The notes under the pieces are model-generated. The model worked only from the letters and a program-made list of their open reading frames with translations, had not been told where the DNA came from and made no database searches. From positions 1-7,483 of the forward strand of contig JBBTWG010000036.1 in NCBI GenBank assembly GCA_038062935.1: a stretch of DNA of 7,483 nt, read 5' to 3'. Below are positions 5,106 through 7,483 of this stretch, piece by piece (position 1 is the stretch's first letter; each line of letters starts with the position of its first letter). The stretch comes from JBBTWG01 sp038062935 (GTDB taxonomy: Bacteria; Patescibacteriota; Gracilibacteria; UBA1369; UBA12463). Both the position numbers and the translations under genes were made by a program.

Positions 5106-6040
5106 GAAGGATCAAAGCACATGGCTTGAGCTACTAAAAACACATCTTGAGCGGACACGGCATCTCTTTGACCATAAACTTCGCAGCCATTAGTGCTCGT
5201 AATAATATTCGAACCCAAATAGCGATCAGAAGGGGAAACAGCAACAAAAAAATATCCTTGGCACGAGGTAGCAATAGCCCCGGATGGGCATTTCGCAAGG
5301 ACAGCGACCATATTGCCAATTGGATAGCTTTTAAGATTCACGCTATTTGTCACAGTCGACCATGTTCCAACTTTGGTAGCAGTGAGGCCACCAGCCGCAA
5401 CACTAACATCACCCCCATCCACCTTCAGTCCGCCACTTTTTACCCAGGCTGACCCAGTGGTCGTCAGAGATTTTCCTATGAGTGAACCATTCGCATTCAC
5501 ATATCCATCCACTTTGACACCTCCATCCAAAGATGGCTGTCCTGTAGTGGTGTCGATCGCCTGAATATTGAGCTCAGGGGTATATTTACCGGAATGGAAA
5601 GAAGCGTCTTTTCCAAGCATCATCACCCTATTTTTCACGGCCGCCACGGCAGCAGCTTTGTTGGCAGTATTATTAAAAACCCCAGCAATATTTTGGAGAG
5701 CAAAATCGCTCGTAGTGAGAGTGTCAGAAAGTACAGTATTTCCCTGAACAGCAAGATTATTTTGCAAATTTGCATCTCCCGTCACATCCAACCCTTTCGT
5801 GATATTCACATGCCCATCTAATCCCAAAGAAATACCACTTTTCGGTTTAATATTATTTCCAACTTTCAGAAAGCCTCCCACCGTCGTATCTCCATCCACC
5901 GTCACTCCAGAAAAATGCGGAGCAATATTCCCACCAGGAGGATTCGTCGTTGGAAAAGTTTGCGCCGATACAATCTGTAAACCAAAAATTGCTGAAATGC
6001 CAAGAGTGAGTGCGAGAGATGAAGAGAGGAGTCGTTTCAT
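5099..6040 (-). CDS. Secreted beta-repeat surface protein with four-Cys C-terminal domain
   Basis: Function unknown; probably an exported cell-surface or appendage protein. The 313-residue product begins with a clear signal peptide (MKRLL, then a hydrophobic core, likely cleaved after VSA at residue 26). Residues about 45-240 are short alternating strands with turns at Gly/Asp/Asn, such as GVTVDGDTTVGGFLKVG, HVNITKGLDVTGDANLQ and GGLKVDGGDVSVAAGG, typical of beta-solenoid or tail-fibre-like repeats. The last 63 residues form a separate domain with four Cys (C251, C260, C286, C308) set in CPSG, TSCQG, NGCEVYG and MCFDP, which may make two disulfides. No C-type-lectin variable region is apparent, so it does not look like a DGR target. 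The ATG at 6040 is directly preceded by CCTCCC and heptamer repeats. The upstream neighbour on the same strand is the J-like membrane protein, ending 81 bp away. Confidence 0.82.
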   Translation of the reverse strand: MKRLLSSSLALTLGISAIFGLQIVSAQTFPTTNPPGGNIAPHFSGVTVDGDTTVGGFLKVGNNIKPKSGISLGLDGHVNITKGLDVTGDANLQNNLAVQGNTVLSDTLTTSDFALQNIAGVFNNTANKAAAVAAVKNRVMMLGKDASFHSGKYTPELNIQAIDTTTGQPSLDGGVKVDGYVNANGSLIGKSLTTTGSAWVKSGGLKVDGGDVSVAAGGLTATKVGTWSTVTNSVNLKSYPIGNMVAVLAKCPSGAIATSCQGYFFVAVSPSDRYLGSNIITSTNGCEVYGQRDAVSAQDVFLVAQAMCFDPSK

Positions 6041-6046
6041 GGGAGG

Positions 6047-6119
6047 TAGGATTTAGGATTGAGGATGAGTCAATTGTCACATGTCACAAGTCACATGTCA
6101 AAAATTGTCACATGTCACA
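6047..6119 (-). repeat. Composite 7-bp tandem repeat array in the secreted-protein leader
   Basis: Read on the - strand, two TGTGACA heptamers (6119-6106) and a 3-nt spacer are followed by eight heptamers in one register (6102-6047). The first five are TTTGACA, TGTGACT, TGTGACA twice and ATTGACT; the last three are CATCCTC and AATCCTA twice. CCTCCC and the ATG follow. On the + strand this includes an exact 18-nt direct repeat, AATTGTCACATGTCACAA, at 6072-6089 and 6103-6120. The order (GAC-type, then CCTA-type) matches the array at 2567-2622, with which it also shares the 13-mer GTCAATTGTCACA. It fills nearly the whole 81-bp intergenic gap. Confidence 0.75.
6073..6101 (-). promoter_or_regulatory. 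Candidate promoter of the secreted-protein gene, inside the repeat array
   Basis: On the - strand an exact TTGACA (6101-6096) and GACAAT (6078-6073, 4 of 6 to the -10 consensus) are 17 bp apart. The start codon at 6040 would lie about 25 nt downstream of the transcription start. Both boxes are made from the heptamer repeats, so this may be coincidence. Confidence 0.3.
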
Positions 6120-6121
6120 AA

Positions 6122-7483
6122 TTACTGCTTGAGCACCACTTCAATATTATCCGGAAGTGTCGGAAGTGTCGGCGCCCAAACAGGCCAACTCTCGATCTCC
6201 ACCTGGGAAACTTCAGGAAGATTGATAATGTAATCTTTGGCGTCAGCAAGTCGTTTTCCGACAACATGATCTTTAATTTTTTGAATCAATTTTTCTCCAA
6301 CAGGTTTTGAAGAATCGAGATTATATTGCTCAATACCTTTGAGAGTTGCAGTGACTTTGAGAATTTTATTGGCATCATCGCTTTCAAAAATGCGATACGT
6401 AATAGACTTTTCATCGATAGTGCTCAGAACTTTTTCAGGATTTTTTTTCGTCTTGAGCTCAGCCTTCAAAATTTCCAGAAGATCATCGAGATTGAAATAC
6501 ACACCATGGACTTTCATCTGGCCGGTGACCTCGAACTGATCGAGAGGTTTTCCTACAAGGTCAGAAGAAACCTGAATCACTGGATCTTCGGCCTTCACAG
6601 CACCTTTGCCCTTGATGAGTGCAAACTTTGTTTTCTGTGCCAGAAGCACAGATTTTTCATCAACAGCTTTTTGGAGTTCATCATTCGTCGCTTGTTGGAG
6701 CTCTTTTTTCATGCGTTCCGTCGCAGCCTTGATATCATCTTCAGAGATCTGTTTCTTCACCAACGTCTGTCCACCACTCATCGGAGCCTTGCTCTCCGCA
6801 TAGAGTAATTTCTGATTATCCGGAGAAAGTCCGGGAAGGAAGAACCGTGTCGGCAAAATATTGCCACGAGTTCCAATCGGTTGGCCAAAAGCATCAAATT
6901 CATCAGCAGTCACCTCCACATCGAGCGATCCAGAAGCAGGCACGGTCACCTGTTTTCCAATACGAAAAACAAGCCCATCATTATTCTGGAGACGAGTTTT
7001 GATCAGTAATTGCCAAGGAGTCGGCCTCGTATTCACAAGCGTCGCAACGCCGCGAGCATTTTGCCCCTGGAAAATTTTTCCGGTTGAAAGATGAGTAATA
7101 CTTTTTTGGATCGTGATACCGAGACCATACGAAGCAAGTACTTTCGGAGTCTGACGATCGAGCATTGATTTATTCGCCACAGAATCAGCAAAAATAACAT
7201 TCGTTGACTGTTCGATAGCATCAGATTTCGGAGTGATGATCACGGTCGCGCCAGGCAGCGCGATGTAGAAAATCACAAGCAGGAGAGCGAGACTCAGAGA
7301 AACAAGAGTAATGAGAGCCTTTCGATTCGGCGAGACGAGAATCATTTTTGTCTCTTTTGGCGGTTCGAAATTCGGAGAATCTTTCTTTTTTCGGAGCAAA
7401 GAAAAACTATCAGACAAGATCGGAATTTTTCGTTTCTTCGAGCGGCTCACAATTTCCGAAATAGAAATCTTTTTTTCACTACG
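6122..7483 (-). CDS. Membrane-anchored protein with baseplate-J-like core, 5' end outside the window
   Basis: Function unknown. Counting from an in-frame GTG at 7450 it has 442 residues, but the frame stays open for 11 more codons to the window edge with plausible coding sequence (SEKKISISEIV), so the true start probably lies outside. In GTG numbering: residues 1-43 are basic and cytoplasmic; 44-66 form one membrane helix (KALITLVSLSLALLLVIF...); the rest should be outside. Residues about 133-230 carry a pattern like the baseplate-J/gp47 family: GVATLVNTRPTPWQLLIKTR, a DGLVFRIGKQVTVPASG strand block, a NILPTRFFLPGL loop and YAESKAPMSGG. A helical Lys/Glu-rich segment (235-271) follows, then a mixed alpha/beta C-terminal part. 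Comparable single-helix proteins are, as I recall, common in Patescibacteria, where the role is unproven; an envelope or secretion structure is a guess. Upstream of the secreted beta-repeat gene on the same strand. Confidence 0.78.
   Translation of the reverse strand, partial: RSEKKISISEIVSRSKKRKIPILSDSFSLLRKKKDSPNFEPPKETKMILVSPNRKALITLVSLSLALLLVIFYIALPGATVIITPKSDAIEQSTNVIFADSVANKSMLDRQTPKVLASYGLGITIQKSITHLSTGKIFQGQNARGVATLVNTRPTPWQLLIKTRLQNNDGLVFRIGKQVTVPASGSLDVEVTADEFDAFGQPIGTRGNILPTRFFLPGLSPDNQKLLYAESKAPMSGGQTLVKKQISEDDIKAATERMKKELQQATNDELQKAVDEKSVLLAQKTKFALIKGKGAVKAEDPVIQVSSDLVGKPLDQFEVTGQMKVHGVYFNLDDLLEILKAELKTKKNPEKVLSTIDEKSITYRIFESDDANKILKVTATLKGIEQYNLDSSKPVGEKLIQKIKDHVVGKRLADAKDYIINLPEVSQVEIESWPVWAPTLPTLPDNIEVVLKQ

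Noticed and set aside
5099..5290. The 3' end of the secreted-protein gene as a DGR variable region
   Set aside because: DGR targets usually end in a C-type-lectin-fold variable region matched by a template repeat near the RT; neither is visible here and the Cys pattern is different.
6069..6120. The TGTCACA repeats as a CRISPR array
   Set aside because: Units are 7 bp with no unique spacers of 25-40 bp, and no cas gene is present; it is a simple tandem array.

Overview
This window most resembles a Patescibacteria (Candidate Phyla Radiation) genome. The sequence is AT-leaning and tightly packed. Several genes match protein types I associate with that group: a Pro/Gln/Gly-rich protein with a conserved helical tail, a membrane-anchored protein with a baseplate-J-like core, a secreted beta-repeat protein with a four-Cys tail, and a reverse transcriptase of the diversity-generating-retroelement (DGR) type. 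No Shine-Dalgarno site was evident at the starts examined. The standard bacterial code fits: TGA ends pgi, the RT and the avd remnant, and reading it as Gly would break their ends. The lineage is inferred from protein style only; there is no rRNA or tRNA gene here.

Region 1 (1-1416) is an accessory, DGR-like module. A DGR-type reverse transcriptase runs on the + strand (313-1416). Pointing away from it on the - strand (14-297) is a frameshifted gene for an Avd-type four-helix-bundle protein, the usual DGR partner. The frame breaks at a run of seven G/C (278-284). No template or variable repeat was found, so the cassette is incomplete here or continues to the left. The last 113 bp of the RT frame lie antisense over the end of pgi.

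Region 2 (1304-3263, - strand) is a sugar-phosphate pair, transaldolase followed by glucose-6-phosphate isomerase. The two meet at fructose 6-phosphate and are probably co-transcribed. A LOG-family nucleotide hydrolase (3345-3983, +) diverges from them.

Region 3 (4031-5092, +) holds the Pro/Gln/Gly-rich protein and a small lipoprotein. Region 4 (5099-7483, -) holds the secreted beta-repeat protein and the J-like membrane protein, which runs off the right edge. Regions 3 and 4 look mainly devoted to the cell envelope.

The most unusual non-coding signal is a composite 7-bp repeat array found twice, at 2567-2622 and 6047-6119, in opposite orientations. In both copies TGTGAC-type heptamers come first and CCTAA-type pyrimidine heptamers follow. 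One array forms the leader of the secreted-protein gene. The other separates pgi from tal and encodes the last residues of transaldolase. Apart from these arrays and short intergenic gaps the window is fully coding; no gene-free stretch exceeds 300 bases.
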